DNA of 64,000 nt from Streptomyces lacrimifluminis (GTDB taxonomy: Bacteria > Actinomycetota > Actinomycetes > Streptomycetales > Streptomycetaceae): NCBI RefSeq assembly GCF_014646095.1, contig NZ_BMMU01000029.1:1-64000 (forward strand). Reading direction: 5' to 3'. The number at the start of each line of letters is the position of its first letter. Within the stretch, counting starts at the first letter, position 1. Of this stretch, positions 9,497 to 18,776 are shown piece by piece. The translations under genes were made by a program, and so were the position numbers. The notes beneath the pieces were generated by a model, which was not told where the DNA came from, ran no database searches, and saw only the letters and a list, made by a program, of their open reading frames with translations.

Positions 9497-10504
9497 ATGA
9501 CGGCACCACTGCACGAGCCGACCGCGGAAACGGCCCCGAGTGCGGCCGAGGAAGCGGCGTTGGCCAGCGCCGATGCGAAGGCCGTCCAGGGTCGTTCGCT
9601 GGGCCGGATCGCCTGGGAGCGGCTCAAGCGGGACAAGCTCGCACTCGCGGGCGGTGTCGTGGTGCTCCTGCTCGTCGTGGTCGCACTGTTCGCCCCCCTC
9701 ATCACGGGCATCCTCGGGCAGGATCCGGACGAGTACCACGAGAACCTCATCGACCCGCTGTTCGGTACGCCCACGGGCTCTCTGGGCGGCATCAGCGGCG
9801 ACCACCTGCTGGGCGTCGAGCCGGTCAACGGCCGCGACATCCTCGCGCGCATCCTCTACGGCGCCCGGATCTCGCTCCTCGTCGGCTTCCTGTCGGCCAT
9901 GGTCGCCGTGATCCTCGGAACGGTCCTGGGCATCCTGGCCGGCTTCTTCGGCGGCTGGCTCGACTCCGCCATCAGCCGGGTGATGGACGGCCTGCTCGCC
10001 TTCCCCCAGCTGCTGTTCATCATCGCTCTGGTGTCGGTCATGCCGAACGAGATGCTGGGCCTGAGCGGGTCGAGTGTGCGTGTGTTCGTGATGATCCTGG
10101 TCATCGGTTTCTTCGGCTGGCCCTACATCGGGCGTGTGGTGCGCGGCCAGACACTCTCGCTGCGCGAGCGCGAGTACGTCGAGGCGGCCCGGTCGCTGGG
10201 CGCCGGGCGGGTGTACATCCTGTTCAAGGAACTGCTGCCCAACCTCGTCGCCCCGATCGTCGTGTACTCGACGATGATGATCCCCACCAACATCCTCACC
10301 GAGGCGGCACTCAGCTTCCTGGGCGTGGGCGTCAAGCCGCCCACGGCCTCCTGGGGACAGATGCTCTCGAGTGCGATCGACTACTACGAGTCGGACCCCA
10401 TGTACATGGTGGTCCCGGGCGTGGCGATCTTCATCACCGTGCTGGCCTTCAACCTCTTCGGCGACGGCGTCCGGGACGCGCTGGACCCGAAGGCCTCCCG
10501 CTGA
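9497..10504 (+). CDS. Oligopeptide ABC transporter permease (OppC/DppC type)
   Basis: A 335-residue inner-membrane permease with an N-terminal OppC domain (first membrane helix about residues 48-75), further helices between 125 and 325, and the EAA-type coupling loop EYVEAARSLGAGR. ATG start 9-10 bases after GAGAGGGG; the longer frame from 9407 lacks a ribosome site. It is the first gene of a five-gene oligopeptide importer: permease, binding protein, permease, two ATPases. The order is unusual because the binding protein sits between the two permeases. Confidence 0.92.
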   Translation: MTAPLHEPTAETAPSAAEEAALASADAKAVQGRSLGRIAWERLKRDKLALAGGVVVLLLVVVALFAPLITGILGQDPDEYHENLIDPLFGTPTGSLGGISGDHLLGVEPVNGRDILARILYGARISLLVGFLSAMVAVILGTVLGILAGFFGGWLDSAISRVMDGLLAFPQLLFIIALVSVMPNEMLGLSGSSVRVFVMILVIGFFGWPYIGRVVRGQTLSLREREYVEAARSLGAGRVYILFKELLPNLVAPIVVYSTMMIPTNILTEAALSFLGVGVKPPTASWGQMLSSAIDYYESDPMYMVVPGVAIFITVLAFNLFGDGVRDALDPKASR

Positions 10505-10578
10505 GCCGCTGCACCACAACCGAACCGTCCCGTGTCACTGACACGGGGTCTCTCATCAAATCCGGAGGATCCGAGATC

Positions 10579-12375
10579 GTGACTACCCAACGCACCTCAG
10601 GACAGCGGAAGCGGTCGTTCGCCGCTGTCGCCGCGGTGGCCGCGCTGCTGACCACGGCGGCGTGCGGCGGCGGTGGAGATGACGGCGACAAGGGCTCGAG
10701 CACCGGTGCCGCAGGCTTCGACGCCGCGAACAACAAGATCGCCCAGGCTTCGCTGGCCAAGAAGGGCGGCACGCTGAAGTTCGGTGGCGCCCAGGACGCC
10801 GACTCCTGGGACACCACGCGCGGTTACTACGGCTTCATGTGGAACTTCGCGCGCTACTACAGCCGCCAGCTCGTCACCGGCAAGACGGAGCCCGGTGCCG
10901 CGGGCGCCGAGCTGACCCCCGACCTCGCCACCGGTCTCGCCAAGGTCACCGACGACGGCAAGACCTACACGTACACCCTGCGTGACGGCGTCACGTGGGA
11001 GGACGGCAAGGCGATCACGTCCAAGGACGTGAAGTACGGCATCGAGCGGGTGTGGGCGCAGGACGTGCTGTCCGGCGGTCCGGTCTACCTGAAGGACGTG
11101 CTCGACCCGAAGGGTGAGTACAAGGGCCCGTACAAGGACACCTCCGCGGACAAGCTGGGTCTGAAGGCGATCGACACGCCGGACGACAAGACGATCGTCT
11201 TCCACCTGCCGCAGGCCAACTCGGACTTCGAGGAGATGCTGGCCCTGGTCTCGGCCTCCCCGGTCCGCCAGGACAAGGACACCAAGTCCAAGTACGGCCT
11301 GAAGCCGTTCTCCTCCGGCCCGTACAAGTTCGAGTCGTACAGCCCGGGCAAGGAACTGACCCTCACCCGCAACGCCTCCTGGAAGCAGGCCTCGGACCCG
11401 ATCCGCAAGGCCTACCCGGACAAGATCACCGTCACGTTCTTCTCGGACGCCAACCAGCTGGACCAGCGTCTGCTCAACGGTGACCTGGACCTGGACATCA
11501 ACCAGACCGGCATGTCGCCGCAGGGCCGCACCACCGCCCTGAAGGAGCACAAGGGCAACCTGGACAACCCGGTCTCCGGCTACATCCGTTACGCGGTCTT
11601 CCCGCAGAGCGTCGCGCCGTTCGACAACATCGAGTGCCGCAAGGCCGTGATCTACGGCGCCGACCACGTGTCGCTGCAGACCGCGCGCGGTGGCCCGGTC
11701 GCCGGTGGTGACATCGGCACCAACATGCTGCCGCCGTCCATCCCGGGTGCCGAGGGCCAGAAGTACGACCCGTACGAGATCGCGGGTGCCAACAAGGACG
11801 GCAACGAGGCCAAGGCCAAGGAGGCCCTGAAGGCCTGCGGTAAGGCGAGCGGCTTCAAGACCACCATCGCCGTCCGCAACAACAAGCCGGTCGAGGTGGC
11901 CACGGCCCAGTCGCTCCAGGCGTCGCTGAAGAAGATCGGCATCACCGCCGAGATCGACCAGTACGACGGTTCGCAGACCAGCGGCATCATCGGCAGCCCC
12001 GAGAACGTGAAGAAGAAGGGCTACGGCATCATCATCATGGGCTGGGGCCCGGACTTCCCGTCCGTCCAGGGCTTCGGTCTGCCGCTGTGGAACAGCAAGT
12101 ACATCCTGGAGAGCGGTAACTCCAACTTCGCGCTGATCAAGGACAAGACGATCGACGGTCTCTTCGACCAGTACGTCACGACCCTGGACGACGCGGGCAA
12201 GACCAAGCTGTCCACGGAGATCAACCACAAGGTCATGGAGGGCGCGTACTACCTGCCCTTCGTCTTCGAGAAGTTCATCAACTGGCGCTCGGACAACCTG
12301 GCGAACGTGTACACCACCGACTCCTACAGCGGTATGTACGACTTCGTCAACCTCGGCCTGAAGTCCCCGAAGTAG
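10579..12375 (+). CDS. Oligopeptide-binding lipoprotein (SBP family 5)
   Basis: A 598-residue extracytoplasmic binding protein. The lipoprotein signal has basic residues, a hydrophobic stretch and the lipobox TTAAC with the lipid-attached Cys29, then a Gly/Asp/Ser-rich linker. The SBP_bac_5 fold follows (TLRDGVTWEDGKAITSKDV is typical). GTG start with GGAGG upstream. Codon use is strongly C/G-ending with very regular AAG/GAC, fitting high expression. It is followed by a 16-bp hairpin that would let this gene be expressed above the downstream permease and ATPases. The ligand is probably a peptide. Confidence 0.93.
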   Translation: MTTQRTSGQRKRSFAAVAAVAALLTTAACGGGGDDGDKGSSTGAAGFDAANNKIAQASLAKKGGTLKFGGAQDADSWDTTRGYYGFMWNFARYYSRQLVTGKTEPGAAGAELTPDLATGLAKVTDDGKTYTYTLRDGVTWEDGKAITSKDVKYGIERVWAQDVLSGGPVYLKDVLDPKGEYKGPYKDTSADKLGLKAIDTPDDKTIVFHLPQANSDFEEMLALVSASPVRQDKDTKSKYGLKPFSSGPYKFESYSPGKELTLTRNASWKQASDPIRKAYPDKITVTFFSDANQLDQRLLNGDLDLDINQTGMSPQGRTTALKEHKGNLDNPVSGYIRYAVFPQSVAPFDNIECRKAVIYGADHVSLQTARGGPVAGGDIGTNMLPPSIPGAEGQKYDPYEIAGANKDGNEAKAKEALKACGKASGFKTTIAVRNNKPVEVATAQSLQASLKKIGITAEIDQYDGSQTSGIIGSPENVKKKGYGIIIMGWGPDFPSVQGFGLPLWNSKYILESGNSNFALIKDKTIDGLFDQYVTTLDDAGKTKLSTEINHKVMEGAYYLPFVFEKFINWRSDNLANVYTTDSYSGMYDFVNLGLKSPK

Positions 12376-12429
12376 ACCCGGCGCACCCGCCGTACAGCAC
12401 GAAAGGCAGGTGAAGGCCGGCGCGGCGTG

Positions 12430-12466
12430 ACTGCGGGCCACCGGAAGACCTCCGGTGGCCCGCAGT
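12430..12466 (+). terminator. Hairpin between binding protein and downstream transporter genes
   Basis: A perfect 16-bp stem (CTGCGGGCCACCGGA core with its complement, 5-base loop) 55 bases past the binding-protein stop and 20 bases before the next gene. Probably a partial terminator or 3' stabiliser that sets high binding-protein and lower permease/ATPase levels. Confidence 0.75.
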
Positions 12467-12485
12467 CCGCAGCGGGCCAAGAGCT

Positions 12486-13484
12486 GTGCTCGCTTACCTC
12501 ATCAGGCGGCTGTTCGCCGCCGCAGTGATGCTCGTGGTCATCGTCATGGTGGTCTTCGGCATCTTCTTCCTCGTCCCCAAGTGGGCGGGAGTGGACATCG
12601 CCACGAGCTTCGTGGGCAAGCAGGCCGACCCGGCCGCCGTCGAGGGCGTGCGGCAGAAGCTGGGCCTGGGCGACCCGATCTACGCCCAGGTGTGGGAGTT
12701 CTTCAAGGGCATCTTCGTCGGCCGCACCTACTCGGGCGGCGGCGACACCATCCAATGCGCCGCGCCGTGCTTCGGCTACTCCTTCCGAAGCGAGCAGGCC
12801 GTCTGGCCGGTGCTGACCGACCGCTTCCCGGTGACCCTGGCTCTCGCGCTCGGCGCGGCCGTGCTGTGGCTGGTCTTCGGTGTGGCGGCGGGTGTGCTCT
12901 CCGCACTCAAGCGGGGCACCCTGTGGGACCGCGGGGCCATGGTGGTCGCCCTCGCGGGTGTCTCCCTGCCCATCTACTTCACCGGCATGCTCAGCCTGGC
13001 GGTCTTCGCCTTCGGGCTGAAATGGATCGACGCGCAGTACGTGCCACTGGAGGACAGCTTCTCCGGCTGGTTCGGCGCCATGATCCTGCCGTGGATCACC
13101 CTCGCGTTCCTCTACGCGGCGATGTACGCCCGGATCACCCGCGCCACCATGCTGGAGATCCTCGGCGAGGACTACATCCGTACCGCCCGTGCCAAGGGCC
13201 TCAAGGAACAGACGGTCATCGGCAAGCACGCCATGCGCTCGACGATGACGCCGATCCTGACCATGCTCGGCATGGACCTCGGCGCCCTCATCGGCGGCGC
13301 GATCCTGACCGAGTCCACGTTCAACCTGCCGGGTCTGGGCCGGGCCGTCCTCGACGCCATCAGGAACCAGGACCTCCCGATCATCGTGGGCGTCACCCTG
13401 ATCACCTCCCTGGCCGTGCTCTTCGCCAACCTCGTGGTGGATGTCCTGTACGCCGTGATCGACCCCCGAGTGAGGCTGTCATGA
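12486..13484 (+). CDS. Oligopeptide ABC transporter permease (OppB/DppB type)
   Basis: A 332-residue permease starting with the typical first helix (MLAYLIRRLFAAAVML), a periplasmic stretch containing a cysteine pair (CAAPC, near residues 96-100), then five membrane helices and the coupling loop EDYIRTARAKGL. GTG start with only a weak ribosome site, so translation may depend on the position after the hairpin. The stop overlaps the ATG of the next gene (ATGA), indicating coupling to the ATPase gene. Confidence 0.92.
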   Translation: MLAYLIRRLFAAAVMLVVIVMVVFGIFFLVPKWAGVDIATSFVGKQADPAAVEGVRQKLGLGDPIYAQVWEFFKGIFVGRTYSGGGDTIQCAAPCFGYSFRSEQAVWPVLTDRFPVTLALALGAAVLWLVFGVAAGVLSALKRGTLWDRGAMVVALAGVSLPIYFTGMLSLAVFAFGLKWIDAQYVPLEDSFSGWFGAMILPWITLAFLYAAMYARITRATMLEILGEDYIRTARAKGLKEQTVIGKHAMRSTMTPILTMLGMDLGALIGGAILTESTFNLPGLGRAVLDAIRNQDLPIIVGVTLITSLAVLFANLVVDVLYAVIDPRVRLS

Positions 13485-14578
13485 CCGAACTCAGCAAGAG
13501 CGGAGCGGCCGTGGGCGAGCCCACCACCGCGTCGTCGAGCGGGACCGCCTTCCTCGAAGTGCGTGATCTGAAGGTGCACTTCCCGACCGACGACGGCCTG
13601 GTCAAGTCCGTCGACGGGCTCAGCTTCCAGCTGGAGAAGGGCAAGACCCTCGGCATCGTGGGCGAGTCGGGCTCCGGCAAGTCGGTGACCTCCCTCGGCA
13701 TCATGGGCCTGCACAGCGCCGGCCAGTACGGCAAGCGCAAGGCGCAGGTGTCCGGTGAGATCTGGCTGGACGGCACGGAGCTGCTGTCCGCCGACCCGGA
13801 CTACGTACGCAAGCTGCGTGGCCGTGAGATGTCGATGATCTTCCAGGACCCGCTGTCGGCGCTGCACCCGTACTACACGATCGGCCAGCAGATCGTGGAG
13901 GCGTACCGCATCCACAACAAGGTCGACAAGAAGACGGCCAAGCGCCGTGCCGTGGAGATGCTCGACCGGGTCGGCATCCCGCAGCCGGACAAGCGGGTCG
14001 ACAGCTACCCGCACGAGTTCTCGGGCGGTATGCGACAGCGCGCGATGATCGCGATGTCGCTGGTCAACAACCCCGAACTGCTCATCGCCGACGAGCCGAC
14101 GACCGCCCTGGACGTGACGGTCCAGGCGCAGATCCTCGACCTCATCCGTGATCTGCAGACGGAGTTCGGCTCGGCCGTCATCATCATCACCCACGACCTG
14201 GGCGTCGTCGCCGAGCTGGCCGACGACATCCTGGTGATGTACGGGGGCCGCTGCGTCGAACGAGGACAGGCCGAGAAGGTGTTCTACGAGCCCCGGCACC
14301 CCTACACCTGGGGTCTGCTCGGCTCGATGCCGCGCCTGGACCGTGACCAGCAGGAGCGCCTCATCCCGGTCAAGGGTTCCCCGCCCTCCCTCATCAACAT
14401 TCCGTCCGGCTGCGCCTTCAACCCGCGTTGCCCGTACGCGGACGTCCCCAAGGACAACGTCACCCGCACGGTCCGTCCCGAACTGGCCGAGGTCGCCAGT
14501 CGGCACTGGGCCGCCTGCCACATGACGCAGGAGCAGCGGGAGCGTATCTGGACCGAAGAGATTGCGCCGAAGCTGTGA
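13481..14578 (+). CDS. Oligopeptide ABC transporter ATPase (OppD/DppD type)
   Basis: A 365-residue ATPase with Walker A GESGSGKS, Q-loop FQDPLSALHPYY, ABC signature FSGGMRQRAMIA, Walker B LLIADEPTTALD and switch His in ITHDLGVV. The C-terminal oligopeptide-transporter extension contains the conserved Cys cluster (CAFNPRCPY, and AACHM) thought to bind iron-sulfur or metal in this subfamily. The start overlaps the upstream permease stop by four bases. The N terminus before the fold is Ser/Thr-rich. Confidence 0.95.
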   Translation: MTELSKSGAAVGEPTTASSSGTAFLEVRDLKVHFPTDDGLVKSVDGLSFQLEKGKTLGIVGESGSGKSVTSLGIMGLHSAGQYGKRKAQVSGEIWLDGTELLSADPDYVRKLRGREMSMIFQDPLSALHPYYTIGQQIVEAYRIHNKVDKKTAKRRAVEMLDRVGIPQPDKRVDSYPHEFSGGMRQRAMIAMSLVNNPELLIADEPTTALDVTVQAQILDLIRDLQTEFGSAVIIITHDLGVVAELADDILVMYGGRCVERGQAEKVFYEPRHPYTWGLLGSMPRLDRDQQERLIPVKGSPPSLINIPSGCAFNPRCPYADVPKDNVTRTVRPELAEVASRHWAACHMTQEQRERIWTEEIAPKL

Positions 14579-15849
14579 GCGAGAAATCCGAGGACGCGGC
14601 AGTGACGAATCCCGCGCAGAGTGAGGGCGCCGTCCTCTCCAAGGACGCCGCTCCCGGCGAGACCTTGCTGAAGGTGACCGGCCTCCAGAAGCACTTCCCG
14701 ATCCGTAAGGGTCTGCTCCAGCGGCAGGTCGGCGCGGTGCGCGCGGTCGACGGCATCGACTTCGAGGTCAGGTCCGGCGAGACCCTGGGTGTCGTGGGCG
14801 AGTCCGGCTGCGGCAAGTCGACGATGGGCCGGCTGATCACGCGCCTGCTCGAACCGACCGCCGGTACGGTCGAGTTCGAGGGCAAGGACATCACGCACCT
14901 CGGTGTCGGCGGGATGCGCCCGCTGCGCCGCGACGTGCAGATGATCTTCCAGGACCCGTACTCTTCCCTGAACCCGCGGCACACCATCGGCACGATCATC
15001 AGCGCTCCCTTCCGGCTCCAGGGGGTCGAGCCCGAGGGCGGCGTCAAGAGGGAAGTGCAGCGGCTGCTGTCGGTCGTGGGCCTCAACCCCGAGCACTACA
15101 ACCGCTACCCGCACGAGTTCTCCGGCGGTCAGCGCCAGCGCATCGGCATCGCCCGCGCACTCGCCCTGAAGCCGAAGCTGGTCGTCGCGGACGAACCGGT
15201 CTCCGCGCTGGACGTGTCGATCCAGGCTCAGGTCGTCAACCTGATGGACGACCTCCAGCAGGAGCTGGGCCTGACCTACGTGATCATCGCGCACGACCTC
15301 TCGGTGGTCCGGCATGTGTCGGACCGGATCGCGGTGATGTACCTGGGCAAGATCGTCGAGTTGGCCGACCGCGAGTCGCTCTACAAGGCGCCGATGCACC
15401 CGTACACCAAGGCGCTGATGTCGGCTGTGCCGATCCCGGACCCGCGGCGCCGGTCGGCGAAGAGCGAGCGCATCCTGCTCAAGGGCGATGTGCCGTCGCC
15501 CATCTCGCCGCCGAGCGGCTGCCGGTTCCACACCCGGTGCTGGAAGGCGACGCAGATCTGCACGACGGTCGAGCCGCAGCTCGTGGAGCTCAAGCCCGGC
15601 CAGCGTGTCGCCTGCCACCACCCGGAGAACTTCGAGGACCAGGCCCCGCAGGACACCGTGCTGCTCACGGCCGCCAAGGAGGCGGCGGAGCTGGTGGCCG
15701 ACGAGGTCCTGGCGGAGTCGGCGACGACGTCGGCGGCTGTGGCGGCGGAGGTCGCGGAGGTGGCGGCCTCGCCCACCGGTCCCGCGGCCGAGGAGACCCC
15801 GGACGCGGCTGCCTCCGACGAGCCGGAGACCGACCGCGACAGCAAGTAG
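14575..15849 (+). CDS. Oligopeptide ABC transporter ATPase (OppF/DppF type) with Ala/Glu-rich tail
   Basis: A 424-residue ATPase with Walker A GESGCGKST, signature FSGGQRQRIGIA, Walker B VVADEPVSALD and the C-terminal Cys motif region (CRFHTRCWKA, VACHH). About 75 residues beyond the usual end form a low-complexity Ala/Glu/Val tail (after residue 350), unlike most OppF proteins. The GTG at 14575 overlaps the upstream stop by four bases. A GTG at 14602 has a better ribosome site (GAGGA, 8 bases) and may be the true start. It closes the transporter operon. Confidence 0.92.
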   Translation: MSEKSEDAAVTNPAQSEGAVLSKDAAPGETLLKVTGLQKHFPIRKGLLQRQVGAVRAVDGIDFEVRSGETLGVVGESGCGKSTMGRLITRLLEPTAGTVEFEGKDITHLGVGGMRPLRRDVQMIFQDPYSSLNPRHTIGTIISAPFRLQGVEPEGGVKREVQRLLSVVGLNPEHYNRYPHEFSGGQRQRIGIARALALKPKLVVADEPVSALDVSIQAQVVNLMDDLQQELGLTYVIIAHDLSVVRHVSDRIAVMYLGKIVELADRESLYKAPMHPYTKALMSAVPIPDPRRRSAKSERILLKGDVPSPISPPSGCRFHTRCWKATQICTTVEPQLVELKPGQRVACHHPENFEDQAPQDTVLLTAAKEAAELVADEVLAESATTSAAVAAEVAEVAASPTGPAAEETPDAAASDEPETDRDSK

Positions 15850-15867
15850 GAGAAGTCCCTGTCGAAC

Positions 15868-15910
15868 AGGATGCCCCGGCCGCCGGATTCACCGGCTGCC
15901 GGGGCATCCT
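15868..15910 (+). terminator. Terminator of the oligopeptide transporter operon
   Basis: A perfect 13-bp stem, AGGATGCCCCGGC with its complement, 17-base loop containing a further CCGG pair; 18 bases past the ATPase stop and 34 bases before the next gene. Confidence 0.8.
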
Positions 15911-15944
15911 CGTTCCAGAGGCCGTCCCCGGCGAGAATGCAGGG

Positions 15945-16613
15945 GTGATCCAGCAGCTCTTCAACCCCTCCGTCCAGCACACGCTCGACCTTGTCGGCAT
16001 CTTCGTCTTCGCGATCTCGGGCGCCCTGCTCGCAGTCCGCAAGAACTTCGACGTCTTCGGGATCGCCGTCCTCGCCGAGGTCACCGCGCTGGGCGGCGGG
16101 CTGTTGCGGGACGTGGTCATCGGGGCGGTGCCGCCGGCCGCGTTCACGGATCTCGGGTACTTCGTGACGCCGCTGTTCGCCGCCCTGCTGGTCTTCTTCC
16201 TCCACCCGGAGGTGGAGCGCATCCAGGCCGGGGTGAACGTGTTCGACGCGGCGGGGCTCGGGTTGTTCTGTGTCACGGGCACGGTGAAGGCGTACGACTA
16301 CGGTCTCGGCCTCACCGCCTCCGCCGCCCTCGGTCTCGCGACCGCCGTGGGCGGCGGAGTGCTGCGTGATGTGCTCGCCAACGAGGTTCCCTCACTGCTG
16401 CGGTGGGACCGTGACCTGTACGCGGTCCCGGCGATCGTCGGCTCCGCGCTGGTCGTCCTCTGCATCCGCTACGACGTGCTCAACCCGTTCACCAGCGGAT
16501 TCGCGGTCGTCACGGCTTTCGTACTGCGGTTGCTCGCGATGCGGTTCCACTGGCGAGCGCCGCGCGCGTGGCACCGGCGGTCGACGGCTCGTGAGGACGA
16601 GTCCGCCGGGTAG
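15945..16613 (+). CDS. TRIC-family cation channel (UPF0126) membrane protein
   Basis: A 222-residue membrane protein of about seven helices made of two repeats, each with the glycine-rich motif (ALGGGLLRDVV and AVGGGVLRDVL), the hallmark of the UPF0126/TRIC family. Prokaryotic TRIC proteins form trimers that conduct monovalent cations; the physiological role in bacteria is unclear. GTG start chosen at the first conserved residues (IQQLFNPSVQHTLDLVG); the longer frame reads back into the ATPase gene. Its last 104 bases overlap the convergent esterase gene. Confidence 0.88.
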   Translation: MIQQLFNPSVQHTLDLVGIFVFAISGALLAVRKNFDVFGIAVLAEVTALGGGLLRDVVIGAVPPAAFTDLGYFVTPLFAALLVFFLHPEVERIQAGVNVFDAAGLGLFCVTGTVKAYDYGLGLTASAALGLATAVGGGVLRDVLANEVPSLLRWDRDLYAVPAIVGSALVVLCIRYDVLNPFTSGFAVVTAFVLRLLAMRFHWRAPRAWHRRSTAREDESAG

Positions 16614-17766
16614 GGCCGGTCGCGGAGCCGGTGTCCTTCCGGCCGCCCGCGTCGAACTGCTGGGTCAGCCAGCGGAACACCGTGGTGATCTGGGGCCGCC
16701 ACAGCGCCATGTTGTGGCCGCCGTCGCTGCGCGGCAGGTACACCACGTCCACCGCCGTCGGCGCCTTCGCCACCTTCTGCAGCGCCAGGCCGGCCTCGTA
16801 GCCGTCGCCGGACTCGCCGGAGACGTAGAGCGCGACGGCGGGCGGGACACGGTCGTGCCGGAGGATCAGGTACGGATTGTTCGCGGCCCTCAGCCGCGGG
16901 GTCCGGGCGGCCAGCGAGAGGGGCTCGTCGGCCGGGTCGTTGTAGCCGGACATGGACACCGCGGCCCGGTAGCGGTCGGGGTGCGCGACGGCGAGCTTGG
17001 CCGCGCAGTGCGCTCCGGCCGAGTACCCGGCGACGGCCCAGCCGCCCGGCCCGCCCTCGGCACGGAAGTTGTCCGTGACCATCTTCGGTACGTCGACACT
17101 GAGCCAGGTGTCCGCGTCGACCCGGCCCGCGATGTTGGCGCAGCCCGTGTCCGCGTCGGCGATGAGCGTCGTGCGCGGCGACACCAGGATGAAGGGCGTG
17201 ATCTGGCCGCTCCTCATCAGCGGCAGCAGTTGCTGGGGCGCGTGCAGTGAGCCGAACCAGGACTTCGCCGAGCCGGGGTAGCCGGGCAGCAGTTCGACGA
17301 CCGGGAATCTGCGGTGCCGGTAGGCGGCCTGGTGGTACTGCGGCGGCAGCCAGACGTAGACCTCGGCGTCGACGCCCGAGACCTGGCCCCTGAGGTCGGT
17401 GACCTGGACACCGCCGGCCGCGTGCATGCCCGGTCCGTCGGCCTCGCGGAACGTCTGCCTCACCTTCGGCAGCTCGCGCAGCGAGATACCGCCGGTGCCG
17501 TCGGGGCCGAGGTCGGCGGCGGCCTGGACATGGTCGCCGGTGCCGAGGAGGTCGCCCCAGTTGTCGTACAGGTTGTTGGAGTCGTTCACCAGCAGGAACA
17601 CCAGGGTGACCGCCGTGGCCTGGGCGAACAGCACCATCAGCAGCCGGGCGGCACCCCGCACGAGCGCGGGCCCGCGCACCCGGGACCAGAGGGCCAGGGG
17701 CAGCAGCACGGCGACGGCGACGAGCGTGATCGTCGTGAGGAGGAACGGCGTACCGGTGAGGCTCAT
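16510..17766 (-). CDS. Membrane-anchored/secreted esterase (antigen-85-like alpha/beta hydrolase)
   Basis: A 418-residue protein with two N-terminal membrane helices (residues 8-28 and 38-60), a linker, then a PF00756-type esterase domain facing outward. The nucleophile elbow is AGYSAGAHC, with a late SDGGHNMALW holding the likely catalytic His. This fold includes esterase D-like and mycolyltransferase-like enzymes; Streptomyces makes no mycolates, so simple ester hydrolysis is more likely. The last 45 residues are low-complexity (Thr/Arg/Ala) and overlap the convergent TRIC gene by 104 bases, which suggests an extended C terminus after loss of an earlier stop. Confidence 0.85.
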   Translation of the reverse strand: MSLTGTPFLLTTITLVAVAVLLPLALWSRVRGPALVRGAARLLMVLFAQATAVTLVFLLVNDSNNLYDNWGDLLGTGDHVQAAADLGPDGTGGISLRELPKVRQTFREADGPGMHAAGGVQVTDLRGQVSGVDAEVYVWLPPQYHQAAYRHRRFPVVELLPGYPGSAKSWFGSLHAPQQLLPLMRSGQITPFILVSPRTTLIADADTGCANIAGRVDADTWLSVDVPKMVTDNFRAEGGPGGWAVAGYSAGAHCAAKLAVAHPDRYRAAVSMSGYNDPADEPLSLAARTPRLRAANNPYLILRHDRVPPAVALYVSGESGDGYEAGLALQKVAKAPTAVDVVYLPRSDGGHNMALWRPQITTVFRWLTQQFDAGGRKDTGSATGPTRRTRPHEPSTAGATRAALASGTASRATAVRKP

Positions 17767-17915
17767 GTCTGTGAGGAGGACGATCCGGCGCCGGAGGTCA
17801 CGGCTGCGGACGAACCCTTACCCAAGACATTCCGGGCACTTACCAAGAGGTGATCCACAGGCTGGGGTGAACGAGAAAGCTACCGCTTAGTATTCTTCTG
17901 TTGTACCGTTCACCC

Positions 17916-18776
17916 ATGCCAGAAGCAGCTTTCGCCCAGACCGCGCGAGCCACCATCGGTGACAGCGAGTTCGACCGCGACACCGCCGTCACCCGGCGTG
18001 CGCCCGGTGTCTACGACACCGAACTCTCCGCCGGCTGGATCATCATCAACGCCGTCAACGGCGGCTATCTGCTGGCGGTGCTGGGCCGCGCCCTCGCGGA
18101 CGCGCTCCCGCACGGCGACCCGTTCAGTGTCTCCGCGCACTACCTCACCGCGTCCCGACCGGGTCCGGCCGTGGTCCGCACGGACGTGGTCCGTGCCGGA
18201 CGCTCGCTGTCGACCGGCACGGCCTCGCTCTTCCAGTACGACGACGAGGGCCAGGAGATCGAGCGGATCCGCGTCCTCGCCTCGTACGGCGACCTGGACG
18301 CCCTCGCCGACGACGTCCGCACGACGGCCGAGCCGCCCTCGCTGCCGCCCATGGACCAGTGCTTCGGCCCGCAGGACGCACCCGCCCCCATCCCCGGCAG
18401 CTCCGCCATCGCCGACCGGCTGATGCTGAAGCTCGACCCGGCCACCCTCGGCTGGGCGCTCGGCGCGCCCTCCGGCAAGGGGGAGATGCGGTCCTGGTTC
18501 GGGCTCGCCGACGGCCGTGACGCCGACCCCCTCTCGCTGCTCCTCGCCGTCGACGCGCTGCCGCCGACCGCGTTCGAGATCGGCCTCTCCGGCTGGGTCC
18601 CGACGGTCGAACTGACCGTGCACGTGCGCTGCCGGCCCGCCCCGGGTCCGTTGCGGGTCTCGATAACGACCCGCAACCTGGCCGGAGGCTTCCTGGAGGA
18701 GGACGCCGAGGTCTGGGACAGCGCGGACCGACTCGTCGCCCAGTCACGGCAGTTGGCGAGCGTTCGGCTCGGATGA
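17916..18776 (+). CDS. Acyl-CoA thioesterase-like (double hotdog) protein
   Basis: A 286-residue protein of the TesB-like/4HBT_3 thioesterase family. There are two hotdog halves: residues 20-120 (with NGGYLLAVLGRA and FSVSAHYLTASRPGPA) and 150-286 (with MRSWFGLADGRDADPLSLLLAVDALPP as separate recognisable stretches). Such enzymes hydrolyse acyl-CoA thioesters in the cytoplasm; the acyl chain is unknown. The ATG at 17916 is taken instead of the TTG at 17901. Divergent from the esterase gene, with a shared AT-richer 150-base promoter region. Confidence 0.8.
   Translation: MPEAAFAQTARATIGDSEFDRDTAVTRRAPGVYDTELSAGWIIINAVNGGYLLAVLGRALADALPHGDPFSVSAHYLTASRPGPAVVRTDVVRAGRSLSTGTASLFQYDDEGQEIERIRVLASYGDLDALADDVRTTAEPPSLPPMDQCFGPQDAPAPIPGSSAIADRLMLKLDPATLGWALGAPSGKGEMRSWFGLADGRDADPLSLLLAVDALPPTAFEIGLSGWVPTVELTVHVRCRPAPGPLRVSITTRNLAGGFLEEDAEVWDSADRLVAQSRQLASVRLG

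Noticed and set aside
10597..12480. A 627-codon minus-strand frame opposite the binding-protein gene, and similar long antisense frames
   Set aside because: Mirror frames produced by G/C-ending codons; no family motif, Val/Arg/Gly-rich composition.
15537..15944. Upstream extension of the TRIC gene
   Set aside because: It lies in a different frame inside the ATPase gene and across its terminator; the conserved protein starts at 15945.
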